A stretch of 64,000 nucleotides of DNA from contig NC_057768.1 in NCBI RefSeq assembly GCF_010389155.1, positions 7,190,501-7,254,500 on the forward strand, read 5' to 3'. The position numbers and the translations under genes are program-made. The DNA comes from Erigeron canadensis (lineage: Eukaryota > Streptophyta > Magnoliopsida > Asterales > Asteraceae). Shown piece after piece: positions 45,373 to 57,614 of this stretch; positions within the stretch are counted from its first letter, which is position 1; each line of letters opens with the position of its first letter. The notes beneath the pieces are model-generated. The model saw only the letters and a program-made list of their open reading frames with translations. It did no database searches and was not told where the DNA came from.

Positions 45373-47854
45373 AGGGAGCAGAAACATAGTTATATTGTAC
45401 AATGTGAACCATAGAGATAGGGCATTAGGGGCCTGCATATTTTAAACTCAGAAGCTCTCCGGCTGTCCACACTAAATGCACCAGTTTTTGTGTTGTATAC
45501 TTCTAAACTAAAGACAGCATTTCCCTCTCTAGGAAGACTATCTGAATGGCATCTTTGCATGTTTGTAAGCGTTACAAATAGATGTGTAACATAAATTTTG
45601 ACTGGAATTCTCTATTATCATTATTGAGGGGCATTTAAGTTTTCAATCCTATAAACACTTTATGTTAATTTAAGTGCGGTGTTGCGTTATTTTGTGGAGG
45701 GAATAAGAAACTAAAACCTTATCTGATTTTCAAGGAGATAAATTTTTCTTGTTGATGGTGATGTAATCGTTTGTCTGTAGATGGCCAATTTGTTTGAAAT
45801 CAATATCGCTCGCCCCATGCAACCTTTTTTAACTTTTCGATTTTGTCTCTGTAGTTATTAAACACATTATAGGAATGTGAGTAAATTAACAATCGTGAAT
45901 CCATTGCCATGTTTCAGATGTCTGGTTGTTTAGTTACGCAGCTTCATATAGAAAGAGGAAAAATTATAAATAGAACATTAACACATAGAAAAGATTAAAT
46001 TTTGAAAACATAGAAAGCAAGAATGTGGTTACATATTCCTCTTTTTCTCTCTATCCTCTGACATGTGCTCCATCTGTAGGCGATGTGAACAGTATCAGTG
46101 TTGGATCGGGAACAAACATCCAAGACAATGCTCTTGTTCATGTAGCCAAATCTAATATAAGCGGGAATGTTATGCCAACAACAATAGGCAACAATGTTAC
46201 CGTAGGTGAGTCTTGTTGGTCTGCAAAATGTGAACCATATGTGCCTCACTTCTTCCTCATATTCATCAATTAGTTTTCAGTTAGAGCCACAATTATGTAG
46301 TGAAAACTGTAAACAGGTCATGGTGCTGTCTTACATGGATGTACTGTTGAAGATGAGGCTTTTGTTGGCATGGGCGCTACCCTGCTTGATGGAGCTCATG
46401 TTGAGAAAAATGCAATGGTTGCTGCTGGAGCCCTTGTCAGGCAAAATACAAGGATTCCTTTTGGAGAGGTTTGTAGCTTCTTACTAACTTCTGTAATATT
46501 GTCAGGCACACATTTATTTCATAAATTTGTAATGTTCTAGAACTGCATCTCTTGAAAGACTTTGTTATGGTAGTGACATTTCCGATACTGCTTTGTATCA
46601 TTGAATAAGATAACTCTATGTTTCTAGATAGAATTACCTTTAAATAGAGGTGGGTAGATGGTCAGGCGGTGATAAGTCAAAGTGGCTTTAAGTCGAAATT
46701 GCCCCATATTTAAGTTAGTTTGACTGTTTGAGACGGGCCAAGTGGGTTTGCACATAGCCCCTTTTTGTCAAATTATTCATAGGATAATAAATGTTTTAGT
46801 TATTATTAGAAGAAGATAATTCTTAACGTAATAATGTTATCTTTGAATAAAATGATTTAAGTGCTTGCGTTAAAAATAGGCTTTGGTCATGTTTTTAACT
46901 CCATTTTATTCATTTGACCTTTTAGATTCTTTTAGGTGAATATTTAATTTGACACATTTTGGCTGTTTGAGATCAAAGTATCAGACAACGCAAGATGTAC
47001 TTATTAGTAAATAAATGATTTGAAATTCCACATAACTTACCTATACAAATTTAAAACCATCTCTCCTGTCCCAAGACAAGTTTAATGTTCTCTAGTTCCA
47101 TGGCAAAATTAGGTTCTCAGATGACGTCTGAGTTCAATATTTAACTCGGCTACTTTTCTAAATCTGAGTTTGAGTCTCTCAAACGCACCCATCACCCATC
47201 GCTTTATGAGAAATTGGCTCTTAGGATTAGCCGGCATACAAAAGTGTAAATAATTAAAAAAAAACAAAGAGCAATCTGCATGCAATATACTCTTAAATAA
47301 ACGTTAAAAGCCTACACTTTAAGTTTATTATCCGATTAAAGACCCTGTTGGTTGGTACTGGTATAACTCATCTGGTAACCTGGCACCTTATCTATCAATA
47401 AAGTAGGCCCTTAAACATGTATTTTTGAAAGACTTCCTTAAAACAAAAGTTGACAGAAACTATACTTGCATTTTTTTAGTTTTAAGTAGCTCAATCTCAT
47501 TTGCGGATTGAACCATAAGAGGCGCTTCCATGTAATTGTCATTATGGACAATAAATTTGCTTTGTTGAATAGGTATGGGGAGGCAATCCAGCCAAGTTCA
47601 TGAGGAAGCTCACAGAAGAAGAAATAGCCTTCATTTCTCAATCAGCAACCAACTACACCAACTTAGCCATGGTTCATGCTGCTGAAAATGCCAAGGGCTT
47701 CGAGGAGATCGAATTAGAGAAGGCACTGCGAAAGAAGTTTGCACGAAAAGACGAAGAGTATGATTCAATGATTGGTGTGGTTCGTGAAACACCTGTGGAG
47801 CTTACCTTACCTGATAATATCCTACCCGATAAAGCACAAAAAACCGCTGCTTAA
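43359..47854 (+). CDS. GAMMACA: gamma carbonic anhydrase subunit of mitochondrial complex I, five exons
   Basis: Exons 43359-43473, 44618-44761, 46080-46205, 46317-46468 and 47573-47854 join in frame to 819 nt (272 aa). The start MGTLGRAIYLVGSWIRVAGQ is the conserved N-terminus and probable mitochondrial signal of plant gamma-CAs. The body is a left-handed beta helix of hexapeptide repeats (for example APGASVIGDVQVG, VGSGTNIQDNALVHVA, NVTVGHGAVLHGCTV, VGMGATLLDGAHV). The three zinc-ligand positions are kept: H107, H130 and H135. The C-terminus (GGNPAKFMRKLTEEE, KALRKKFARKDEEYDSM) matches the family. Family members form a matrix-facing domain on the membrane arm of complex I. Conserved His suggest the CA1/CA2 class rather than the CA-like class. 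Confidence 0.95.
45337..45369. repeat. (GA)n microsatellite in intron 2 of the gamma carbonic anhydrase gene
   Basis: About 16 uninterrupted GA units, then a short G-rich run. Intronic, no effect on splice sites. Confidence 0.95.
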
Positions 47855-49426
47855 GTCGGTTAGTTTTCCTTTGTTTCGGGCTCATGAATATTTTATGTTG
47901 CTGCACCTTTCATCAATAATTTTTTGGGCCAGGCTCTTAGAGTGTTTAAAGATCCCTAATCACGGAGGGTATTGCTTCTCCACCATGTTTGTTGTCAGTG
48001 GTCATTGGTAATCATCATGTTTTAATTTACAAAGACTAAAAGAGAGAATTTAATGGAACATTAATCCATGTATTTCTGGAGTTCACCACCAGGTTTGTGT
48101 TTCTTTGACTAATATTGACTTTCTATGATATTACAAATACAGTAGGATTTCACTTTTGTCCCCATGATTGGACACAAGCAAATGATGCAAAAGATAGCAA
48201 ATAAAGAACTGAACAAAATATTGTCTACCATTTTTTTTTTTTTAAAAAAGAAGGAAAAAAAAAAGAACTGATGCAAAAGGAATCCGAGAAATCTTGCAGA
48301 TCTTTGTAGGGTTGTTAAAGATTATCATAACGACTATTAGACAAAATCTATAGTTATTTCGTGTAAATAGTAGTTTTGGCAAGTTTTCAATACGAAAGTT
48401 GGTTGCGTTTTTGATATTACGAAAAGAGCATCTGATACTGGTTTTTCTTTGCATACTATCCGTACATCGAACACATAATGTAGTTGAACTTGAACATCTT
48501 TATTACTACTTGAAAGTAATTTAGCATCAAGTATAGTGTTCTGTATATAAAAAAGAATCCATGTGGCTATGTTATATAAGAGAAAGACCGAGAAATATTG
48601 ACCACAAAAAGAACATTACAGCTTAACTCCATCGCCTGTAAGGTTTTTAACCTTTTATATCATTATCGGTTAAAAGTTAAAAGAATTTTTAAACAATTTA
48701 TAAGTTTGACAATTACTTGCTCAGTAGATTAAGAAAATCGAACTCTTATAATAATTTGAAGGATGAATTATTTGAGGAATATGGATGAGCCCAAGTTTTT
48801 AATAAGCGTAAGCTTAAACTACTAAAAGTTTTGTACGAACCACACCGATGTATTAAACTGTTAATTGATTTTGTGCCATGGAAATGACTGTCAACCACGT
48901 TTTATTACCCGGCTCAACAAGGGCAGTCATAATGTATTGTAATCTAGAATCAGCACAACTTCAAGAATTAAGCTTTTGACGACTACATGGAGATGATTAG
49001 GGATAGTGTTTGGTACATAACCGTACTGATACCGAAATACCCCGAAACCTAAACACCTAAAACCAAGAACCAGATACCAAACCGAATTTCAAGACTGGTA
49101 TTGGTTTGGTAGTGGTATCAGGATATTCAGTATTTTACCAACACATTTCCAAGACAAGTAATCCACAAGGAGACGTATTACACGATCAACCACTAGCATG
49201 AAGAGGGAGGGGGGGGGGGGGGGGGGGGGGGGGGGTGGTCATTAAGTTTTGTCAATTCAATAAACTAGTCATTGACGTATTAAAGTATCATACTATCATA
49301 AGAAGCTGAATTATTTTGATATTTTGTTATAGCTAATGATAACATGTTCACATCGAATTAAGTTCGGGTAAATATAGCAGCTGATTGCCTGGTCATAGGA
49401 TTCTTATTGGAGCAAATGTTTTAGTA
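47855..49426. other. 3' UTR and intergenic DNA with a 27-base G run
   Basis: No gene seen. A perfect G homopolymer occupies 49209-49235. Around 49010-49140 there is degenerate ACCGAAATACC/GGTATTGGTTTGG-type DNA that may be an old inverted-repeat element. Confidence 0.5.
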
Positions 49427-50199
49427 CTAGATTTTAGGCCCGTGTCAAATACACGAGTTTTATAAAATTATCAATATAAGAACTAATATATGGAACAAAC
49501 AAAATATTTATACATTAAATGTAAAAATATACTAAAAAAGGAAAATTGAGATATTCAAATGTTAATACTGAATGCTAAATCATATAAAGGCTAGATGATA
49601 TAATAGAATTTCTTCTATACAAACTTTTCAAGAGAAACAATACCTTAATTTTGATTACACAATTGATCGAGTTTTCATTGATGTCTTGCAAAAACATTAT
49701 ATTATTTTCGTTAACCATGGTTGTCAAGAACAATATAAGTAGCCTCTGGTTCGTGGGATTTTCAATTATTTCGTTTGTTATGAGTTTATTTGTAGGGTTC
49801 AGTTTATATATGAAGAATGTGTATCCTAAATATAGTTTGATTTCACTTAATATTAACAACAATGATTTTTCTAATTATAGTCTAATTACAATTATTGATA
49901 ACAACAATATTAAAATTAGTTTGATTACAATTAATAATATAAAATATAATATTTATATAAATATCAATTAGTATTAATCTAAATGTTGTAACATCTCCAA
50001 CTTTTAGCTATATTTTGTTATTAGATATACATTGCAATAAAATTATTAATTATTTTTAAATTGGGTTAAAGTGTAAATTGACGATGTAAAAACAAAAAGT
50101 GTAAATTAACTTAGACATGTGTTGATTTAATTTATGTTGAGAATTGAGGGTTGAGATTAGTCAATTGAGATAGGTCAGTTGTCTTATAATATATATAGA
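49427..50199 (-). mobile_element. non-autonomous Helitron, minus strand (773 bp)
   Basis: On the minus strand it begins TCTATATATATTATAAGACA (preceded by A) and ends CGTGTATTTGACACGGGCCT, a hairpin, followed by AAAATCTAG and a host T. A 5' TC, a GC-rich hairpin about 10 bp before the end, a CTAG terminus and insertion between A and T are the standard Helitron marks. The start shares TAAGACAACTGACCTA with the neighbouring element. AT-rich interior; the small ORFs are not credible. Confidence 0.72.
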
Positions 50200-51117
50200 T
50201 TTTTGACCCGTGTCAAATACACGCGGTTTACGCAACGTGGCAACACAAAAAAAACTTATTTTAAGTCAGTATGTAAAAGTATATTTAAAAAAATTTGAGA
50301 AATTAAAATGTAAATAATGTAAGTTAAATCATAGGGGAAAAAAAATCACATATCCTCGTTAATCTTTTGCTAGACTTCTTTATAGACAACATTTTTTTTT
50401 TTGGCTTACGAACTTTGTCGCATATCAACACCTTAAGATCCTTTTTCGATTTAACCCTTGAAGGTACAACTTTCCGTGTGTGAAAACTGGACATTAATAT
50501 AGATACAAATCAACCATATATAAAGATTACCCCTGACTTTTGTTTATTGTTATTGCAAATGAAACGACCTTTTGGGAACTTTAGTCTATTAAACTTGAAT
50601 GTGAATCTCTTATGTTACGGTATTCGGGATATAAGTTTTGTACCTAATGTTGTACCCCGATATCACTTCCGTTTTAATGACATCTTTTCCTAAACTTTTT
50701 ATATTCGGTCTCATTCCATTACAAAATGTGTTTGACAAACATACTTATTTATTCATCCATATATACGTAGTTAGTGGATATTAAGACAATCATATTAACT
50801 ATGAGGTGTGAATGTGTTAACTTAATTAAATGTTATTGGTTGTGTAGTTAGCATGAAGCTCTAATAATAATTATTCGTAAGAGTTGTAGCTAATCCCATA
50901 TATGTTTCCAATTTGGTCTCAAATTACTATTAATTAAACAATTCTATATGTATCTTGTCGATTAAGTTGTAATTTATAACATAAATTTGATCAATTTGTA
51001 TTTTTATTATTTAAATAATATAATTTAGTCACATGTTTAATAGCTTAATTTAAGAAAATTAAGAGTTTTGATTGGTCAATTGAAGTTAGGTCAGTTGTCT
51101 TTTAGTATATATAAAGA
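50200..51117 (-). mobile_element. second related Helitron, minus strand, abutting the first
   Basis: The minus strand starts TCTTTATATATACTAAAAGA followed by CAACTGACCTAACTTCAATT, parallel to the start of the 49427-50199 element. It ends with the hairpin GCGTGTATTTGACACGGGTC next to AAAAATCTA at the junction with the first element. The terminal CTRR is not clean at that joint, so the pair may be a tandem product or one may have landed in the end of the other. No coding. Confidence 0.6.
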
Positions 51118-51349
51118 TAAAGATCTTGCAAAATACCTAATTGTTTTTCATTTATAGCATGCTGAAGTTACCAACTATGTCAAGAAATATAAAACTTCTC
51201 ACGAATCGTTGTGGATTATGCTTTCACGGCTACACAAAATAAAATTTTCATTTTTCATACGATATATAAATCGGTACGCCATGTGGGTGTAGTTCCGAAA
51301 ATGAAAGTTATAGAAAGACGCATAGAAACATTTCAAAGTTAGATTTATA

Positions 51350-51530
51350 GCTATTGAGTTGTGGTCCAGTGGTCAAGGAATTTTTACAGAAGGGATTTTG
51401 CTTTGTGTCATTTGGTGGAGGCCCGGGTACGAGTCATGGAACGCATGACTAGGTGAATTTGACAGAGTATTTTGGTTTGACGGACATAACGTAAGGTTAA
51501 TCGGTAAAAAAATTTGTAGATTTGTTAGAT
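51350..51530 (+). mobile_element. tRNA-derived SINE-like sequence
   Basis: An A-box-like TTGTGGTCCAGTGGTC (51358-51373) and a B-box-like GGGTACGAGTC (51425-51435) are about 60 bp apart. The body then runs into A/T-rich DNA. A convincing target duplication was not found. Confidence 0.5.
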
Positions 51531-51589
51531 AATAAGTTTGTTAATCAATAGTGAGTAAAATCTTATAATAAATGAATCGAAGTTGACCC

Positions 51590-52543
51590 TTATACATATT
51601 AGGAGTGAAATCATAAAAATAAGGAAAAAATACATAAAAAGATAATTTACTTAAAATTCTTAAAAAGGGAAACCTATTTTGTTTTCGTCTATTAAAGGAT
51701 CCAGCTTTCATAAATTTCCTAAAAAGGGGAACATCGTTAGTTTTTGACGCCAAGAACCCGTTAAGTGCCATGTCACCCGTTAAAGGATATTTTTCCCCAT
51801 TCTTCTTCCCCCCAAAAAATTCCACCAAAATTAAACCCTAAAATTAAAATCAAAAAAATCTGAAAAACTATCTAAATATATAAACATTGAGGTCGACGAT
51901 GCAATGAGGTTTTGCGTGAATTAAAGCTCCATGATCAATCAAACACGTAAGATATTGAAGCCAATCAATTATATGTTCAATCTAAATACAATCTTAGATC
52001 ATCATCATCAAAATCGAATTCAATTGAGGAGAGTTTTCCCCCTTTGCAGCCGCCACAAAAAACACCCACCACCGTACTGTCGTCACCAATTCCGGCCTGT
52101 TCAACCAGATTCCGATCATTTGAAGGCAAGGGAGGGGCGATTAGGGCTGGGGAAGTTTTTGGTTTGATGGAAAAAGGTCAGATCGCGAGCCAAGGGATGT
52201 TTCAATTGAAAAGTTAGGTAAAAACCCTAAATCTCTCCCTGCCGAACCAACTCCAATTCCGGCCACTTCTGGGCCAAATTCCGATCGATTAATTGATGGG
52301 AAGGGAGGGATTTTGGGTGGGGATGGTTTTGGTTTGCTGAAAAAATCTTAGATTGTCACTTAATGGGTTCCTGGCGTCGAAAACTAACGATGTTTCTCTT
52401 TTTAAAAAATTTATGAAAACTGGATCTTTTAAATAGACGAAAACAAAATAGGTTCTTGTTTTTAGGAATTTTAGATACTTGTTTTTAGGAATTTTAGGTA
52501 AATAAGTTATTTTTTATGTATTTTTCCTTAAAAATAAAGGAAA
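51590..52543. mobile_element. second foldback element with about 200-bp inverted arms
   Basis: The left arm (about 51600-51790) and right arm (about 52340-52540) are inverted copies, sharing AAACATCGTTAGTTTTYGAC, CCTATTTTGTTTTCGTCTAT and AAAAATACATAAAAA. The 12-bp word CGAAGTTGACCC flanks both sides in direct orientation (51578-51589 and 52544-52555), a candidate target duplication. The loop holds two related GC-richer units with AATTCCGGCC...ATTCCGATC and GGGAGGG (about 52090 and 52255), possibly a captured host fragment. Confidence 0.65.
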
Positions 52544-52555
52544 CGAAGTTGACCC

Positions 52556-54206
52556 ACATTATTACAACCTCACGCTCATGAACATCAATGTATATAGAGG
52601 GACCTGCAAAATGAGCATAAATATGTAATTGTGATAGTGTGCCAAAACAAGGCCCACAATTTGACAACATTTAGCATATGAAATGTTCTTATGTTGTCGC
52701 ATTTATTTCGAAACCAACCAATGACAAAAATATCATTTGACTCCTTTTTGTGCTTTTTATCTTTATAAAAACAGTTTCGAACTATCATGAATTTATATTG
52801 TGATGGATATTCATTTTCCATATTAGAATCATTGTATCTAGAATGTTTTATAAAGCCTATAAATACAATACTATGTTGTAACTCTAATTGATCTTCAATA
52901 ATAGAATTATCTCTCGACTCATCTCTTCTTTCAATTCTTCTCCAATATAACCACATTATAATACGAACCTTTTTTTTTTACTATCCACATGAATAATGAT
53001 TTTACGGTTTAAAAACTATCATGCAACTTGATAAATTAAAGTCAATATGCATTATAGTGTTATACGTTATTAAAAAGAAAGCAATTATTAAATTTGTGGC
53101 TTTGTGTGTTGATAGCTGATTAGTTGATTTAAATATTTCAGTTATGATTACAAATTCTCATTATTAAGTCCAAGTAATCAACTAATATTCCGTATAAATA
53201 AATCAGTTTGGGAAGGAGCATAAAGTATTAAAAAGAAAACTAAGAGTAGTCTTTAGGTTTAGGTTGAGTTTAGTTTTTCAATATCTTCCCTAACAAGTAT
53301 TATGCAATTTACCTTTAAATGTTGCAGATCAACATAGGAGTCAATTAATGAAGGTTTGGATTAAGGAGATCCAAATTCAAATTTAAAGGTGCCTTAGGTT
53401 TTACCATTAATTTGTTGTCGTGCCTGCACGCAGACTAGTTAGTGGTTTTTCCCATAATGTGGAGTTTTTCCATTAGGCTTAAAAATTATACCTTTAAATG
53501 TTGAAGGATCGACATAGGAGTCAATTAATGAAGGTTTGGATTAAAGAGCTTCATCCATGAGAGAGGGCTACCAATACCAGTGGTGGGGGGGGGGGGGGGG
53601 GGGGCGCTTCCCTAATAGACTTTGAAACCTTTCGATGTCCGATCCCGACATTCAAGACTTGAAACCTTCACTTCAATCGTGCCTGCAGGCGGACTGATTA
53701 GTGGTTTTCCTAATGTGGAGTTTTACCATTAATTTGTTATATATATAGTTATTCTCCATTAGTTTTTTAAAAAATATATATTTTAGAAGATAAAATTCCA
53801 GACGTCCCCTAAGTTAAAAAACTTTATGTTATATCAAAATTACAATGAGGGCAACTGCTCACACTACTTCCATGCTAAAACAGTCTCTCATTTATCCTTT
53901 TCGGTCTTTTATATTTTTATTTTATGAACAGCCAATCGAGTTGTTACAATTAATTAAAAAAAAAAACTTAGATTTGTCACAGAGAGTCAAACTCAAAACT
54001 TGTGACAGGAGCCATAGATACATCTAGGAGTTGAACTGCTTCATTTGTCTTACTTAAATTATTATTATACATTAAACAAATGAGGAAAAAAATCTCATAT
54101 ATTTAGGCATGATATTCAATGACTTGTTTAGAAAATATTCGTAATAATAAATTATAGTTTCTTGTAGATAATGTATCATTATTATTCTAAATCTAATTCG
54201 GGAGAG
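52556..54206. other. intergenic DNA with partial direct repeats and a G run
   Basis: CATAGGAGTCAATTAATGAA plus GGTTTGGATTAA occurs at about 53334 and 53514, and the CGTGCCTGCASGCRGACT/GTGGTTTT block occurs at about 53420 and 53680, indicating an imperfect duplication of roughly 200 bp with an insert. A 20-base G run lies at 53585-53604. The stretch 52630-52955, with a CTATAAATAC box and a CTTCTTTCAATTC leader, could be a small solo LTR, but no target duplication was found. Confidence 0.4.
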
Positions 54207-54211
54207 ATTGA

Positions 54212-56754
54212 TGTAACACCCATGAGTTTTGACCTCGTTGACTTCTTTGACTTTTGTTAACTATATTAGTTATTTGTAATATCAACACTATGAGAAGTTA
54301 TGTGATTAATAAATGGCGAGTTGATTTTATGTTCCTTAGCGTAATTGGTGATACGTTACTTTTACGTGTTTAGTCGGGATACCCGTAACTCCGTAAGGTT
54401 GTAACTAGCTAGTGTGTGGTACGTGGTGAGTATGTTTGTGTGCCAAAACCCCCTCTGCACCCATTCATTTTCGCTCTTCCATCTCTCTTTACTTTATTCC
54501 TTCCTCTCCTTCTCTCTAGTGCAAGAAAACACACACACAAACACAGTCTTCATATTTCTTCATAGTTTTCGGATCCAAGGCTTGTATTAACTTCAAAAGT
54601 TTTTGAAAGTATTTAATAATAATTCTTATCTTCCAAACTTCAAGATCTTTGGGTATAATCAAGTGTTCATCCTTTTTGAAGCTCCAAAACCAGATTTAAA
54701 GTTGTGGGTCGGATTGGTAAATGTTTTTTAGCTCAAAATGTCCCTTTTACATAGTAGCTTACTTCCTTGTTGTAGATATAAATGATTGGTGGCCGATTTA
54801 GGTGTAAAATGTGTGTTTTAGCTTAATAACGGGTTTTGAATCAAAGATTGAGATATTGGTAGTAGGTTTGTGAAATGTATGTTTTTATGGCTTTGTTATA
54901 CTAGTTTTTGGTTGTGTCAAAGTTTGATAACCAGATTCAAAGAACCGCTGAAGGAACCTCTTTCCGTTGTTAAAGCAAGTACGCTTTTCAAGAAAGCTAT
55001 GGAAGCTGCTAGCTACCTTCTTCCCATTCTTTAGTCACTCCAGTCACTAGCCCTGCCTTCGGCATCCCCCTCGTTGCGGTTAAGGTGACGCCTTCTAATC
55101 GAAATGGTCGATTTGGTGATTTTGGGTTTAGTTTCTTGTGTTGTCTTCCTGATTATGCCGCTCTTGATTTTACTTTATGCCCAACGTTTCTGTTTTACTC
55201 CTCCATTTACAACAAAATGCCTTTTTCTAGACCACTTTAAAGTACACAGGGTCCGACGTAAGTTACGGCAGTCCAGCGTAACATACGCCAGGCCCGATGT
55301 ATGTTACGATCCTTTAGTTTTTCAGGTTTCTCTCCTTTTGTCGTTCGGTTGATTATCGATCGTGGGGTATCTTGGCTTAGCCTAGGGTGTCGTGTAACAT
55401 AATGTAGGATACTCCGTGATGATATTGTTATTATAGTAGGTTGTGATCGTCGTGCTCATCGCTCACTCACTTAAGTTTATTTGCTTAACGTTCTTCAAAG
55501 CTAATGTGAGTTTCGTAGCCCCCATCCTTGATGACTTTGGGGTGAAAAATGTACTTTTTAATAAAACTAGTGTCTATATTCCTTGTGGTACAATGATCAC
55601 TACAAACAATGTTGCATTTGTTCACACTTTTAGTTAGCGTGAATAAATTAAATTTTGTCACGTTTTTATATGTGTAAAAATATGTAGAAATAAAAGTGTG
55701 TAAAACTAAAAGTTCACACTTTTTAGTATGAACTTTCATAATTATTTTATAACACCTCATTTGTCCACGGTAACTAAAAAGTTAGCGTGGACAAATGAGG
55801 TGTTACAAAATAATTATGAAAGTTTCACACTAAAAAGCGTGTACTTTTAATTCTACACACTTTTTAGTGTGGAGAAATTTATACACACTTTTATTTCTAT
55901 ATATTTTTACACACAAAAAAATGTGACAAAATTTTTAATTTGTTCACACTCACTAAAAGTGTGGCTAAATGCAATATTTTTTGTAGTGGATATAAGAACT
56001 AATTAAATTACTTAAGTATGTGTCCATGACACTCCTTTTCGTTAGTTGGATATTTTGAAGATGCTTGATGATTCCGCACGATTTAGTGTCCTCTGGGGAC
56101 TTGTGAGCTTGATTGTGTACACGTCGCCAATCGTGTGTCCAACGAGACTTGTAAGCTTGATGAACATTCACTATGGTAATTATAAGTAGTGATCTTGGTG
56201 TTTAATATATTTGTGTGTTGTGTATGATCTTGTGAAGCTATTGTAGTGATTCCATGTGCCTTACTATAAGAGCTTAGGGTATGTGATTTGATCAGCTCTC
56301 TCTTGTTATCGTACGACTTGTTATCGGCACATTTGATACTTGATACTTGATTTTGATGCTTAAATCTACGAGCTCATTGGTTTAGTATACTTTTCAGGTG
56401 ACCAAGTAAATGCTAAGAATTAGGGTTGATTGGAGGCTAGCTTGGATGGAATCGAGGAAGCGGCGCATCTTTTGTTAGATTATATCAAGAATATGCGCTT
56501 TCTTAATTAAACTTGATTCTCGAGGTCGATGACCTGAATGCTCCCTATATTGAGGGATGAATAATTGTTTTTTTTGTTTAAACGATTGTACTAGATGCAT
56601 GGATAGTTTGATATGATTGTATGATATTTGGTTTATGTATGCGTATTTCTTGGTGCACTTGAGCTAAGATTTTCATTTAGATTGGTTGCTTTATGTAATT
56701 TTCATGTGGTGCTTCTTTTTGATACCCCTAATTCCGTTTTATTGTGGTGTTACA
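54212..56754 (+). mobile_element. probable Ty3/gypsy (Tekay-type) solo LTR
   Basis: Inverted ends TGTAACACC and GGTGTTACA bound 2543 bp. The flanking pentamers ATTGA and ATTAA match at 4 of 5 positions. The CT-rich leader around 54470-54530 resembles an R region, and the TGTAACACCC start is common in chromovirus Tekay/Del LTRs. No internal retroelement domain lies on either side, so this looks like a solo LTR. A CACTA MITE (55598-55988) is inserted in it. Strand is uncertain because the ends are symmetric; it is inferred from the leader. Confidence 0.6.
55598..55988. mobile_element. CACTA-type foldback MITE nested in the solo LTR
   Basis: The ends are CACTACAAACAATGTTGCAT and, in reverse from the right, CACTACAAAAAATATTGCAT. 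A 3-bp target duplication GAT lies on both sides (55595-55597, 55989-55991). These are CACTA (En/Spm) marks. Almost the whole 391 bp is one palindrome whose centre lies near 55783 in TTTGTCCACGGTAAC...GTTAGCGTGGACAAA, so a transcript would form a long hairpin. Confidence 0.92.
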
Positions 56755-57280
56755 ATTAATGATTAATTAAGAGGCAAATAGGTGCAGGATTATAACTGCA
56801 TGCGTGCTCCAAAATATGTCAAACTCCCATAGTTCCATGGACAATGATAGCCACGTTGGTGTATAGTCCACTACCAATGGTTGTGTTATTGTGATTTATA
56901 TAAACCATTATTACTATAGATTTTAACGATGATATAATCTAAATAACGTACTAAACATATATATATACTCATATATTGTATTACTAGACTACTAGATTTT
57001 AGATCTTGTAAATACATAAGTGTGTATACATATTTTGGTGTAAACAAAATTTGAATGGTTAACGACAGAACTTATGAAATATGAAGTAATATATGTTTGG
57101 TATATTTGAGTATGATAAATAATGTATTTACAAGATTTTATTGGATTAAACATATTTTAGTAATTATGATATTATATGTATGTTTATTTTGATAAAAAAA
57201 AATATTCATATATGTTTAGGTCGTGTTTGCTAGTGAATTTGATGAAATTGACATTGAATTCCATTTTGTATTATGTTTGG
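56755..57280. other. AT-rich intergenic DNA
   Basis: No gene or element recognised. The last nine bases, TATGTTTGG (57272-57280), form the left target duplication of the Mutator-like element. Confidence 0.5.
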
Positions 57281-57614
57281 GAAAAAAATTTTGAAACAGT
57301 GATTTGGAGAGGGTGTTTTGTCAAACAGGTTTTCGCAAAAAAAAATTATAGAAGCGGGTAAACCGGCTTTTGAAAAGCCGAGTTCAAAAAAGTTTGGTTG
57401 AAACCGGCTTTTCAAAAACCAGGTTCAAAAAAGAGACTTTGAAACCGGCTTTTCAAAATCCGGGTTCAAAGAAAGCAGGTGGAACAGTGGAAACTTGCAG
57501 AGCATCTTTGACTGGTACAGTGCGATGTGACTAAAGCCTGAAACCGGTTTTTGAAAAGCCGGTTTCGTCCAAAACCCTAACACGTGTCAGGAGATGGTGA
57601 AACCCTAATACCAC

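Noticed and set aside
49209..49235. 27-base G run as a possible structural element
   Set aside because: A pure homopolymer; more likely slippage or sequencing uncertainty than a designed G-quadruplex.
49651..49971. 106-codon plus-strand frame within the first Helitron
   Set aside because: Asn/Ile-rich translation of AT-rich DNA with an antisense counterpart; no domain.
52585..52956. 123-codon minus-strand frame
   Set aside because: Overlaps a possible small solo LTR read backwards; no recognisable protein features.
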